From NCBI RefSeq assembly GCF_002204795.1, contig NZ_NIXO01000001.1:124001-188000 (forward strand): a DNA stretch of 64,000 nucleotides, read 5' to 3'. Positions 16,917 to 27,069 of this stretch are shown one piece after another. Below the pieces are notes generated by a model. The model saw nothing but the letters and a program-made list of their open reading frames with translations, searched no databases and was not told the DNA's origin. How positions within the stretch are numbered: position 1 is the stretch's first letter; each line of letters starts with the position of its first letter. This stretch comes from Pseudomonas sp. K2I15. GTDB taxonomy: Bacteria > Pseudomonadota > Gammaproteobacteria > Pseudomonadales > Pseudomonadaceae. Position numbers and translations under genes: made by a program.

Positions 16917-19790
16917 ATGACCCTTAGCATTGACCTGGCTGGCCCCTCTGTGGCGCCGGCGCAGGTTATCCGCAAACACTACGCCATGGAGATGGCGGTC
17001 GAGCGCACGCGCCTGCTTTACCAAGGCTCCCTGCTGCCTACCTTATTAATGCTGGTTAACGGCCTGGTCTGCGCCTGGTTGCTCTGGAGCCCGCAGCGCT
17101 ACCTGCTGGACAGCATTTGGCTGGTGTGGCTGCTGGCACTGGTGGCCCTGCGGGTGATTCAGGTGGCGGCGTTCGATTCGGCAATGCCGAGCCGCCAGGC
17201 GCAGCCGATCTGGGGTCGCATGTTCATGCTCGGTTCAGCGGTCAGTGGCCTGACATTGGCCAGCGCGGCCATTGCTCTGGTACCGGTGGACAGTTTTGCG
17301 CAGCAGGCTTGGGTGTTCGGCCTGCTGGGTGCGGCGACCTTGTCCGCCAGCGTTGCTTACGCCGTCAGCTTGCCGGCGTTCCTTTCGTTTGCCGTGCCCT
17401 GCCTGGTGCCTGCGATTGTCTATTTGTTCTGGAGCGGCGACCCGCAACAACAAGGCTGGGGTTGCCTGGGCCTTATTTTGCTGGCGTCCCTGAGCCTGGT
17501 GGCATGGCAGGTCAATCGTCTGATTCAACGCGGGCTGCTGCGACGCTTCCAGAATCAGGCATTGATCGAGCATTTGCAGCAAGCGCAGCAGCGCAGCGAG
17601 CAGCTTAACCAGGAACTGGTGCGTGAAGTGGAGCAGCGGCGCCAAGTTGAACAGGAATTGCGCGAGGCGCAGATTGGGCTGCAACACCGCGTCGATCAGC
17701 GCAGTCAGGAGCTGGATGTCGCCAGCCTGGCCCTGAGCAAAAGCGAAGCGCGCCTGGCCATGGCGTTGCAGGCCAGCGAACTGGGCCTGTGGGACTGGAA
17801 CCTGCAAACCGACGAAGTCCACCACACCCAGCTCAAGGAGCTGTTCGGCCTGGAGCCGGAATACGTCACGGCGATGCTCAGCCACCTCAAGCCGCGGCTG
17901 CACCCGGACGATTTGCCCCTGCTCAAGCGTGCGCTGGTGGAGCACCTTAAGGGCCGCAGCGAGGATTACCTGGTGGAATACCGGGTGCGCCATGGCGATG
18001 GCCATTGGGTATGGATTCAGGACCGTGGCCGCGCCGTGGAGCGCTCGCCCAGCGGGCGCGTTACGCGGATGCTCGGTACCCGCCGCGACATCAGCGCCGG
18101 CAAGGCCCTGGAAGAACAGCAACGGCTGGCCTCGACGGTGTTTGAGGCCGCCAGCGAAGGCATTGTTATCCTGGACCCGGACTACGTGCTGGTAGCGGTC
18201 AACCAGGCGTTCAGCCGCGTCACCGGCTTCGACATTGACGACATGATTGGCCGCAACGTCGTCGAACTGCCCAGCAGCCGTGACGCGCGGCGCCATTTCC
18301 CGGTGATCCGCCAGGCGCTGCTCAGCCACGGCACCTGGCAGGGCGAGCTGGTGGAAACCCGCAAGAACGGCGAACTCTACCCACAATGGCTGCAGCTGAA
18401 TGTGGTGCGTGATATTCGGGGAAATGTCAGCCATATCGTGGGCTTCTTCGCCGATTTGTCTGCACGGCGCGAATCCGAGGAGCGCATGCGCTACCTCACT
18501 CACTACGATGAATTGACCGGCTTGGCCAACCGTTCACTGTTCCGCGAGCGGCTGCGCGAAGCCCATCAGCGGGTGCGCCAGGGCGGTCGCAGCCTGGCTT
18601 TGCTGCACATCAACCTGGACCGTTTCAAGCTGCTCAACGACAGCCTCGGCCATGAAGTGGCCGACCAGTTATTGCAGAAAATGGCCCGCCGCTTGATCAA
18701 TGCCTTGCCCGAAGCCGACACCATTGCGCGCCTCTCTGGCGATGAATTTGCCGTGCTGTTCGACGCCTACGGCAACCTGTCGAGCCTGGCCCGGGTGGCC
18801 ACGCGGTTGCTGGCCAAGTTGCGGGTGCCGGTGACGGTGGAAGGGCACGAGCTGGTGGTCAGTGCCTCAATGGGCGTCAGCCTGCTGCCCGACAATGCGC
18901 GGGAAATATCCGCGCTGGTCAGCCAGTCGAACATGGCCATGCAGCACGCGAAGCATTTGGGCGGCGATAATTTCCAGTTCTACACCGACAGCCTGCAAGC
19001 CAGCACCCTGGAGCGTTTGCAGTTGGAGAACCAGCTGCGCAAGGCGATTGATGAGCGCCAACTCACGGTGTTCTATCAACCCAAGCTGTGCCTGGCCAGC
19101 GGCAAGCTGAATGCCGTCGAGGCGTTGATTCGTTGGGAGCATCCGCAGTGGGGCATGGTTCCGCCTGGCGACTTTATCGGGCTGGCCGAAGAAACCGGTT
19201 TGATCGTGCCGCTGGGCGAGTTTGTGTTGCGCCAGGCCTGCTGGCAGGCCTGCGAGTGGCAGCGCCAGGGGCTGGCGCCGATCCGCGTGTCGGTCAACCT
19301 GTCGGTGCACCAGTTGCGCCAGGGCAAACTGGTCAGCCTGGTGCGCCAGGTGCTGGAAGAAACCGGGCTTGATCCGCAGTACCTGGAGCTGGAGCTGACC
19401 GAAAGCCAGCTGCTCGACAGTGTTGAGCACATCATCTCGACCTTTCAGCAACTGCGCGACCTGGGTGTGAAGCTGGCGATTGATGATTTCGGCACCGGCT
19501 ACTCGTCCCTCAGCTATCTCAAGCGCATCCCCGTGGACTACGTGAAGATTGACCAGACCTTCATCCGGGGTCTCGGCCAGGGTCGCGAGGATGCTTCGAT
19601 CACCCGCGCAATCATCGCCATGGCGCATGGGCTGTCGCTCAAGGTGGTGGCCGAGGGCGTGGAAGATCAGCAGCAGCTGGATTTCCTGCGGGCCGAGCAA
19701 TGTGATGAGGTGCAGGGCTATCTGATCAGTCGGCCGATGGAAGCGGACGGCCTGGCAGATTTGTTACGAAAAAATGCCGATTTTCCCTAG
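16917..19790 (+). CDS. Membrane PAS-PAS-GGDEF-EAL cyclic-di-GMP protein
   Basis: Likely c-di-GMP-turnover protein in the inner membrane. From the ATG at 16917 (957 residues; a longer frame exists to 16821) it has five or six membrane segments (about 38-200), a coiled coil (205-275), two PAS domains (about 278-400 and 405-520), a GGDEF domain (about 525-690) and an EAL domain (about 700-950). The GGDEF signature is SGDEF (607-611), so cyclase activity is possible but uncertain. The EAL catalytic set is intact: EAL at 735-737, NLSVHQL, ELTES, DDFGTGYSSLSYL, KID and VAEGVED. A phosphodiesterase is the safer call. Position next to uvrD matches P. aeruginosa PA5442 as I recall. Confidence 0.92.
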   Translation: MTLSIDLAGPSVAPAQVIRKHYAMEMAVERTRLLYQGSLLPTLLMLVNGLVCAWLLWSPQRYLLDSIWLVWLLALVALRVIQVAAFDSAMPSRQAQPIWGRMFMLGSAVSGLTLASAAIALVPVDSFAQQAWVFGLLGAATLSASVAYAVSLPAFLSFAVPCLVPAIVYLFWSGDPQQQGWGCLGLILLASLSLVAWQVNRLIQRGLLRRFQNQALIEHLQQAQQRSEQLNQELVREVEQRRQVEQELREAQIGLQHRVDQRSQELDVASLALSKSEARLAMALQASELGLWDWNLQTDEVHHTQLKELFGLEPEYVTAMLSHLKPRLHPDDLPLLKRALVEHLKGRSEDYLVEYRVRHGDGHWVWIQDRGRAVERSPSGRVTRMLGTRRDISAGKALEEQQRLASTVFEAASEGIVILDPDYVLVAVNQAFSRVTGFDIDDMIGRNVVELPSSRDARRHFPVIRQALLSHGTWQGELVETRKNGELYPQWLQLNVVRDIRGNVSHIVGFFADLSARRESEERMRYLTHYDELTGLANRSLFRERLREAHQRVRQGGRSLALLHINLDRFKLLNDSLGHEVADQLLQKMARRLINALPEADTIARLSGDEFAVLFDAYGNLSSLARVATRLLAKLRVPVTVEGHELVVSASMGVSLLPDNAREISALVSQSNMAMQHAKHLGGDNFQFYTDSLQASTLERLQLENQLRKAIDERQLTVFYQPKLCLASGKLNAVEALIRWEHPQWGMVPPGDFIGLAEETGLIVPLGEFVLRQACWQACEWQRQGLAPIRVSVNLSVHQLRQGKLVSLVRQVLEETGLDPQYLELELTESQLLDSVEHIISTFQQLRDLGVKLAIDDFGTGYSSLSYLKRIPVDYVKIDQTFIRGLGQGREDASITRAIIAMAHGLSLKVVAEGVEDQQQLDFLRAEQCDEVQGYLISRPMEADGLADLLRKNADFP

Positions 19791-19824
19791 TTGAGCCCAA
19801 GCCGCACGCGGGGCTACATCGGGC

Positions 19825-19847
19825 CTGCCCGCTGATTCAGCGGGCAG
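19825..19847. terminator. Perfect hairpin after the GGDEF/EAL gene
   Basis: CTGCCCGCTGA-T-TCAGCGGGCAG is a perfect 11-base inverted repeat located 35 bases after the GGDEF/EAL stop codon. No T tract follows on the plus strand, so an intrinsic terminator is possible but not certain. Confidence 0.45.
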
Positions 19848-19889
19848 CAGCGTGATTAAGTGATGCATCGAACGGGCAAATCGGTAATT

Positions 19890-19908
19890 CTTGTAGTATA
19901 ACTACAAG
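19890..19908. promoter_or_regulatory. HexR-type palindrome upstream of the RpiR regulator
   Basis: CTTGTAGT-ATA-ACTACAAG is a perfect 8-3-8 inverted repeat. Its core TGTAGTATAACTACA fits the known HexR operator pattern TGTARTWWWAYTACA. It ends 44 bases before the TTG start of an RpiR/HexR-family gene, which makes autoregulation likely. Confidence 0.72.
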
Positions 19909-19952
19909 CTTGCTACATCCCTGGCGTCTGCCAATAACAAGAGTCCATCCCT

Positions 19953-20819
19953 TTGAACCTGTTGCAACATATCGCCCAGTCGCGCCACCTGTTACGCAAA
20001 TCGGAACTCAAGGTTGCCGATCACGTGCTGCTTGACCCTGCGGCTGTGATGCACAGTTCCATGGCCGACCTGGCCCACAGCGTGGGCATCAGCGAGCCGA
20101 CCATCGTGCGCTTCTGCCGCGCCATCGGTTGCTCCGGGTTCCAGGACTTGAAGCTGAGGCTGGCCCAGAGCCTGGCGGCCGGTGCGAGCTTTGGCCAGTT
20201 CGCGATTCACGAAGACGATTCCGTCGCCGACTACAGCCTGAAAATCTTCGACACCACCCTGCACACCCTGATGGAAGTGCGGGAAAAGCTCGACCCGGTG
20301 GAACTGCAAAAAGCCGTGACCGCCATGTCCCAGGCCCAGCGTGTGGAGTTCTACGGCTTCGGCGCGTCCGGTGCAGTGGCGGCGGATGCCCAGCACAAAT
20401 TCTTCCGTTTGCTGCTCACGGCCGCGGCCTACAGCGACCCGCACATGCAGGCGATGTCGGCGGTGACATTGAAGCCTACCGACGTGGCGATCTGCATTTC
20501 CCAGTCTGGCCGCTCCAAGGATCTGCTGATCACCGCCAACCTGGTGCGTGAAAGCGGCGCGACCCTGATTACCCTGTGCCCGAGCCAGACGCCGTTGGCA
20601 GAGCTGTCGACCGTCAACCTGGCGATCGACGTGCACGAAGACACCGAAATCTACACCCCGCTGACCTCGCGTATCGCCCACCTGGTGGTGATCGACGTGC
20701 TGGCAATGGGCGTGGCCATGGCGCGCGGCCCGAGCCTGGTCAACCACCTCAAGAGCGTGAAGCGCAGCTTGCGCAGCCTTCGGTTGTCGCCCAAATCCGT
20801 AAAAGCCCTCGACGACTGA
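19953..20819 (+). CDS. RpiR/HexR-family transcriptional regulator
   Basis: Sugar-phosphate-sensing DNA-binding regulator. The 288-residue protein has an N-terminal HTH_6 domain (about 1-77; ADLAHSVGISEPTIVRFCRAIG is the helix-turn-helix) and a C-terminal SIS domain (about 120-255; FYGFGASGAVAADAQHKFFRLL and ISQSGRSKDLL). The start is a TTG; MNLLQHIAQSRHLLRKSEL from that codon matches the family N terminus and no ATG is available. Because it adjoins pycR-pycA-pycB, it may link carbon flux to the pyruvate carboxylase locus. It is a HexR paralogue rather than HexR itself, since zwf/edd genes are absent here. Confidence 0.9.
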   Translation: MNLLQHIAQSRHLLRKSELKVADHVLLDPAAVMHSSMADLAHSVGISEPTIVRFCRAIGCSGFQDLKLRLAQSLAAGASFGQFAIHEDDSVADYSLKIFDTTLHTLMEVREKLDPVELQKAVTAMSQAQRVEFYGFGASGAVAADAQHKFFRLLLTAAAYSDPHMQAMSAVTLKPTDVAICISQSGRSKDLLITANLVRESGATLITLCPSQTPLAELSTVNLAIDVHEDTEIYTPLTSRIAHLVVIDVLAMGVAMARGPSLVNHLKSVKRSLRSLRLSPKSVKALDD

Positions 20820-20837
20820 TAGTTTGTACGCAGACCA

Positions 20838-20930
20838 ATGTGGGAGCGGGCTTGCTCGCGAAAGCGGTGGGCCAGCCAAGCTATTCAGTGACTGACACTG
20901 CGCATTCGCGAGTAAGCCCGCTCCCACATT
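20838..20930. repeat. REPIN-like doublet, class GTGGGAGCGGGCTTGCTCGC
   Basis: Inverted REP arms (AATGTGGGAGCGGGCTTGCT and the complement, with one C-to-T change giving CGCGAGTAAGCCCGC) lie just after the RpiR gene. Confidence 0.88.
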
Positions 20931-21040
20931 TTGATTGGGTTATGCCCCGGAAGATTCATCGTCCTGTCATCCCCGCGCCGCCAAATCGTCATCGCCCAAG
21001 CCCATTCTGTACTCCCCGTACTCGCATTGGGAGACTCGAA

Positions 21041-21238
21041 ATGGCTCGGCAATACGAAGAAAGCAACAGCACCGTCAAGACTCGTCGCCAACAGGAAGAC
21101 CAGCGCCGCATGGCGTTTCGTCGTGCAATTGAAGACCGCTGCGATCAGCGTCAGTTGCAACAGAGCATCAGCGACTACCCGGAACTCCACTGGCAGGCAC
21201 CCGCGGCTGCCCAGCGAAGCGCTCAGCCAGCGCGCTGA
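21041..21238 (+). CDS. Small basic protein, PA3496-like family
   Basis: A 65-residue protein (MARQYEESNSTVKTRRQQEDQRRM...DYPELHW) rich in Arg, Gln and Glu, with no membrane segment. The SKTRRQQEDxRRMxxRRAIE pattern reminds me of the short PA3496-type family annotated as putative envelope integrity protein; the assignment is by memory. The ATG at 21041 has a GGGAGA site 5-10 bases before it. Its last 71 bases overlap the 3' end of pycR on the other strand, so the C-terminal tail after ELHW may be a lineage-specific extension. Confidence 0.65.
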   Translation: MARQYEESNSTVKTRRQQEDQRRMAFRRAIEDRCDQRQLQQSISDYPELHWQAPAAAQRSAQPAR

Positions 21239-22142
21239 TCTGTAGCCGCTCGCTGCGGATAAAGCCCAGGAATGCATGGGCCACCGGTGACAGGCGCTTG
21301 GCCTTGGCCTGCACCAGGCACCAACTGCGGTACAGCGGCAGTTCTTCCACCGGCAGCTCCTTGAGCCCGCCGGTGGCCAGTTCCAGGTTGACCGCGTGGC
21401 GCGTCAACAGCGCCACGCCCAACCCTGCGCACACGCATTCACGCTGTGCCTCGGCCGAGGCCACTTCCACCGTCTGGGTGAAGTGCACGCGCTTTTCCTT
21501 GAAGTATTCCTCACACGCCATCCGCGTCCCGGAACCCGGCTCGCGCAACAGCAGCGTGTACGGCTCCAGGTCCTGCAAACGCAATGGCCCTTGATGGCTC
21601 AGCGGGTGATCGTGGGGCGCCACGGCGACGATCGGGTTGTTGAGGAATGGCAGGAATTCCAGGCCCATGTCCTGGGGCACCATGGACATGATCACCAAGT
21701 CATCACGGTTGTCCGAAAGCCGGCGAATCACCTGAGCGCGGTTGACCACTGTCAGGTGCAGGTTGACCTCAGGGTGCTGGCGCTTGAAGGCGGCGAACAG
21801 GTGCGGCACGAAGTACTTGGCGCTGGATTCCACCGCCAGCTTCAGTTGGCCTTGCAATGAGCCCTGCATGTCTGAGAGCTGCATGTCGAGGTTTTCCAGG
21901 CGCCCGAAAATGTCTCGGCTGGCCCGTTGCAACGCTTCGGCGGCCTCAGTCATATAGAGCTTTTTGCCCACATAATCGAACAGCGGCTGGCCCAGCAGCT
22001 CTTCCAGCTGTTTGATTTGTAGGCTGACGGCCGGTTGCGTGAGGGACATTTCCTCGGCTGCACGGCTGTAGGAGCGCAAATCACAGACTTCATTGAAAAT
22101 CTGCAACTGACGCAATGTCATACGCATCAATGACTTACGCAT
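21168..22142 (-). CDS. pycR: LysR-type regulator PycR
   Basis: LysR-family activator/repressor, expected to control the divergent pyruvate carboxylase genes. The 324-residue protein has the N-terminal winged HTH (about 10-70; YSRAAEEMSLTQPAVSLQIKQLEELLGQPLF) and a substrate-binding effector domain (about 95-300). The start used here (22142) gives MRKSLMRMTLRQLQIF; M at residue 6 or 8 could also serve. A perfect TATAAGT-CTTT-ACTTATA inverted repeat lies 37 bases upstream. The same arrangement next to pycA is known in P. aeruginosa, where the gene is named pycR. Confidence 0.9.
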   Translation of the reverse strand: MRKSLMRMTLRQLQIFNEVCDLRSYSRAAEEMSLTQPAVSLQIKQLEELLGQPLFDYVGKKLYMTEAAEALQRASRDIFGRLENLDMQLSDMQGSLQGQLKLAVESSAKYFVPHLFAAFKRQHPEVNLHLTVVNRAQVIRRLSDNRDDLVIMSMVPQDMGLEFLPFLNNPIVAVAPHDHPLSHQGPLRLQDLEPYTLLLREPGSGTRMACEEYFKEKRVHFTQTVEVASAEAQRECVCAGLGVALLTRHAVNLELATGGLKELPVEELPLYRSWCLVQAKAKRLSPVAHAFLGFIRSERLQISALAERFAGQPRVPASGVPGSR

Positions 22143-22178
22143 TACTCAAATACTTCCGCCGACCCCTGATGCGATGAC

Positions 22179-22196
22179 TATAAGTCTTTACTTATA
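22179..22196. promoter_or_regulatory. Perfect inverted repeat between pycR and pycA
   Basis: TATAAGT-CTTT-ACTTATA is a perfect 7-4-7 inverted repeat in the divergent promoter region, containing the T-N11-A spacing typical of LysR binding sites. It is the best candidate PycR operator. The rest of the gap (22197-22336) shows no other clear element. Confidence 0.6.
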
Positions 22197-22336
22197 CACA
22201 ACCCAATTATTATTGATTTTTGTTAATCCCTGCAGGGGCATAGTGTGTGTCTCGCGACTGGCTTGAAACATTTGGTCACGCGCCGACCCGCCTCCAGGGT
22301 CGAAGTAGGTAGCAATCGGCTCAAGGGAATTTCCAA

Positions 22337-23752
<1,416 letters not shown>

Positions 23753-23763
23753 GGAATATTCCA

Positions 23764-25572
23764 ATGACTAAAAAGATCTTCGTAACCGACACCATCCTGC
23801 GCGACGCCCACCAATCGTTGCTGGCGACCCGCATGCGCACCGACGACATGCTGCCGATCTGCGACAAGCTCGACAAAGTCGGCTACTGGTCGCTGGAAGT
23901 CTGGGGCGGCGCGACCTTTGACGCCTGCGTACGTTTCCTGAAAGAAGACCCGTGGGAGCGCCTGCGCAAACTGCGCGCGGCGTTGCCCAACACGCGCCTG
24001 CAAATGCTGCTGCGTGGCCAGAACCTGCTGGGCTACCGTCACTACAGCGACGACGTGGTCAAAGCCTTCGTCGCTAAAGCTGCCGTAAACGGTATCGACG
24101 TGTTCCGCATCTTCGACGCGATGAACGACGTGCGTAACCTGCGGGTGGCCATCGAAGCGGTGAAAGCTGCCGGCAAACATGCCCAGGGCACCATCGCCTA
24201 TACCACCAGCCCGGTGCACACCGTCGAGGCGTTCGTGGCCCAGGCCAAGCAGTTGGAATCCATGGGTTGCGACTCGATCGCGATCAAGGACATGGCCGGC
24301 CTGCTGACCCCGTACGCCACCGGCGAACTGGTCAAGGCGCTGAAGGCCGAGCAAAGCCTGCCGATTTTCATCCACTCCCACGACACGGCCGGCCTGGCTG
24401 CAATGTGCCAACTCAAGGCCATCGAAAACGGTGCCGACCACATCGACACCGCCATCTCCAGCTTTGCCTGGGGCACCAGTCACCCGGGCACCGAGTCGAT
24501 GGTCGCCGCCCTTAAAGGCAGCGAATTCGACACCGGCCTGAGCCTTGAGCTGCTGCAGGAAATCGGCCTGTACTTCTACGCCGTGCGCAAGAAGTACCAC
24601 CAGTTCGAAAGCGAATTCACCGCCGTCGACACCCGTGTGCAAGTCAACCAGGTACCGGGCGGGATGATTTCCAACCTGGCCAACCAGCTGAAAGAGCAGG
24701 GCGCGCTGAACCGTATGAACGAAGTGCTGGCCGAAATCCCGCGCGTTCGTGAAGACCTCGGCTTCCCGCCGCTGGTCACTCCGACGTCGCAGATCGTCGG
24801 CACCCAGGCGTTCTTCAACGTGCTGGCCGGTGAGCGCTACAAGACCATCACCAACGAAGTGAAGCTTTACCTGCAAGGCGGCTACGGCAAGGCGCCGGGC
24901 GTGGTGAACGAAAAACTGCGCCGCCAGGCGATCGGCAACGAAGAGGTGATCGACGTACGCCCGGCCGACTTGCTCAAGCCGGAAATGACCAAGCTGCGTG
25001 GCGAAATCGGTGCGTTGGCCAAGTCTGAAGAAGACGTGCTGACCTACGCGATGTTCCCGGACATCGGCCGCAAGTTCCTCGAAGAACGTGACGCCGGCAC
25101 CTTGAGCCCAGAAGTGCTGTTGCCGATTCCTGAAGCCGGTGGCGTAGCGCGTGCCGGTGGCGAAGGTGTGCCGACCGAGTTCGTGATCGACGTGCACGGC
25201 GAAAGCTACCGCGTGGATATTACCGGGGTTGGCGTCAAGGCCGAAGGCAAGCGCCACTTCTACCTGTCCATCGACGGCATGCCCGAAGAAGTGGTGTTCG
25301 AACCGCTCAACGAGTTCGTCAGCAGCGGCGGCAGCAAGCGCAAGCACGCCACTGAGCCTGGCCATGTCAGCACGGCGATGCCGGGCAATATCGTCGACGT
25401 GCTGGTCAAGGAAGGTGACGTGGTGAAAGCCGGCCAGGCCGTGCTGATCACTGAAGCGATGAAGATGGAGACCGAAGTACAGGCGGCCATCGCCGGCAAG
25501 GTCACCGCCGTTCACGTGGCCAAGGGCGACCGGGTCAACCCGGGCGAAATCCTGATTGAAATCGAAGGCTGA
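23764..25572 (+). CDS. pycB: Pyruvate carboxylase subunit B (carboxyltransferase + biotin carrier)
   Basis: Transfers the carboxyl group from biotin to pyruvate, giving oxaloacetate. The 602-residue protein has an N-terminal HMGL-like carboxyltransferase barrel (about 1-280; DTILRDAHQSLLATRMRT), a conserved PYC/OADA linker domain (about 290-500) and a C-terminal biotinyl domain with the biotinylated lysine in EAMKMET. The ATG at 23764 has a GAGGAA site overlapping the end of pycA. Homologous to oxaloacetate decarboxylase alpha, but no membrane beta/gamma subunits are present, so the anaplerotic direction is preferred. Confidence 0.94.
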   Translation: MTKKIFVTDTILRDAHQSLLATRMRTDDMLPICDKLDKVGYWSLEVWGGATFDACVRFLKEDPWERLRKLRAALPNTRLQMLLRGQNLLGYRHYSDDVVKAFVAKAAVNGIDVFRIFDAMNDVRNLRVAIEAVKAAGKHAQGTIAYTTSPVHTVEAFVAQAKQLESMGCDSIAIKDMAGLLTPYATGELVKALKAEQSLPIFIHSHDTAGLAAMCQLKAIENGADHIDTAISSFAWGTSHPGTESMVAALKGSEFDTGLSLELLQEIGLYFYAVRKKYHQFESEFTAVDTRVQVNQVPGGMISNLANQLKEQGALNRMNEVLAEIPRVREDLGFPPLVTPTSQIVGTQAFFNVLAGERYKTITNEVKLYLQGGYGKAPGVVNEKLRRQAIGNEEVIDVRPADLLKPEMTKLRGEIGALAKSEEDVLTYAMFPDIGRKFLEERDAGTLSPEVLLPIPEAGGVARAGGEGVPTEFVIDVHGESYRVDITGVGVKAEGKRHFYLSIDGMPEEVVFEPLNEFVSSGGSKRKHATEPGHVSTAMPGNIVDVLVKEGDVVKAGQAVLITEAMKMETEVQAAIAGKVTAVHVAKGDRVNPGEILIEIEG

Positions 25573-25604
25573 GTAACAGCCTTCGACACTACCGCTTAAA
25601 CCTC

Positions 25605-25629
25605 GGGGGGGCATGTGCCCCCTTTTTTT
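25605..25629. terminator. Strong rho-independent terminator after pycB
   Basis: GGGGGGC-ATGT-GCCCCC followed by seven T residues, 32 bases after the pycB stop. It also separates pycB from the convergent autotransporter gene. Confidence 0.92.
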
Positions 25630-25639
25630 CGCCCAATAA

Positions 25640-26947
25640 TCAGAAAGCCAGGGTCCATTGGCCGGTCACGCCCTGGTTGCGACTGTTGCTGCCGACCTCG
25701 GCGGTATAGGCCAGGCCCACGGTGTGTTGCGCCGACAGCGCCAGGTCGAGCCCGGTGTGCAAGGCCACGCTGTCACGGTCCAGGGAGGTGCCTTCGATAG
25801 AGAAGTCACTGTTGAAGCCTGACTTTTTCACCCAGGCAGAGGACTGGCGCACGGTACTGCTCACGTCACCATAGAGATGCTTCCAGCTTGTGCTCAGGTG
25901 CGGCTTGAGGGCCATCTGGTTGTCCAGCGTAAACGCGCTGGCCAGGCGTAAACCGAAAGTGCTGCTGAGGTTTTCCTGGGTTTGGGCGCCGACGTTCAGG
26001 GCGCTAATGCCGCCTTTTTCCTTGTAGCGGTCGCGGTGATAGCGCTGGTAGCCGACACCGCTAAAGGGCTCGACGCTGAAGCTGCCCTTGTCCAACACAT
26101 AGCCCAGCTCGGCAAAGGCGTTCTGGCTCTGGGCGTTGTATTTGCCTTTGGCCTGCTCGCGGTATTCGACAAAATCAAAGTCTATGCTGCGTTTGGTTTG
26201 ACCGGCATGGCTGCTGTAGATGGCCCCCAGGCGCAGTGCCAGTGGCCCGTCCTGACGCACGGCGTAACCGCCGAGGTGCCAGCTGTCCAGCTCGCCCTTG
26301 AAGCGTTTGGCGCTCAGGTCGCTGGCGGACTTGGCGCCGATTACACCCACGCGCCAGGCGTCGCCTACCGACCAGTCGCTGCCCAGCATCAGGCCTTGGG
26401 TACGTTGCTGCAAACCGGCGCTGCCGTTCTGGCTGTCGAGCTTGCCGGTGTTGCCCAGGGATTGGACCCAGACGCGGCCAGGGCTTGCGTCATCGTTCAA
26501 CTGGCGCATGGCTGAAAGCAGCTTGGCGTTCAGCTGTTTCATGCTGTTTTGAGTGGCGGTGGCAAGGTTGGCATTCTGGCTGCCCGCCAGTTGCTCAAGC
26601 ACTGCACCCAGGCGCCCTGGCTTGAGATTCGCTAACTCCTTGCCAATGTTTTCCAGTTCGTATTCTTCCCACTCGTCGAGTTCGCCTGACGCCAGCAGAG
26701 TGTCCACGGCGTGGTCCAGCACATGAGCGACACGTTGGCCGTTGCGGGTGGTTGCATGGTCGGCGAAGTGGAAGTCGCTCTCGGGTTCGGGCAGTACGGG
26801 GTGATGGTGAGTTGGTTTGCCATCGACAGGCAGCTGGATCCACTCGCTGTCTGGGTCGATATCCCCCCGCGCATGGGCGAATTGAGTACCGGTGACCCCC
26901 AGCGCCAGGGTGATGGCGAGTGCGAGTTGTTTCTGTATGAGTGGCAT
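25640..26947 (-). CDS. Autotransporter with a very short passenger
   Basis: Type Va secretion-like outer-membrane protein of 435 residues. It has a signal peptide (MPLIQKQLALAITLALGVTGTQFAHA), about 110-125 residues of mostly helical, acidic passenger/linker (HVLDHAVDTLLASGELDEWEEYELENIG...LEQLAGSQNANLATATQNSMKQLN), and a C-terminal autotransporter beta-barrel (about 155-435) ending in the phenylalanine-terminated QWTLAF expected for BAM recognition. The passenger is far shorter than in typical adhesins or proteases and has no catalytic motif I can see. It may be a trimmed relative of the EstA/pertactin barrel group. Single gene, after the pycB terminator. Confidence 0.85.
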   Translation of the reverse strand: MPLIQKQLALAITLALGVTGTQFAHARGDIDPDSEWIQLPVDGKPTHHHPVLPEPESDFHFADHATTRNGQRVAHVLDHAVDTLLASGELDEWEEYELENIGKELANLKPGRLGAVLEQLAGSQNANLATATQNSMKQLNAKLLSAMRQLNDDASPGRVWVQSLGNTGKLDSQNGSAGLQQRTQGLMLGSDWSVGDAWRVGVIGAKSASDLSAKRFKGELDSWHLGGYAVRQDGPLALRLGAIYSSHAGQTKRSIDFDFVEYREQAKGKYNAQSQNAFAELGYVLDKGSFSVEPFSGVGYQRYHRDRYKEKGGISALNVGAQTQENLSSTFGLRLASAFTLDNQMALKPHLSTSWKHLYGDVSSTVRQSSAWVKKSGFNSDFSIEGTSLDRDSVALHTGLDLALSAQHTVGLAYTAEVGSNSRNQGVTGQWTLAF

Positions 26948-27069
26948 GTAAACCCAACCTCTTGATGTATGAGGTTGGGGAATTTAGCGAGGTAAAGGGC
27001 GGATAAATGTCAGGCCCACGACCCCGCGTGTGCGGGAGATGTCTCTAGTCAGGGGCGATTAAAAACTCA

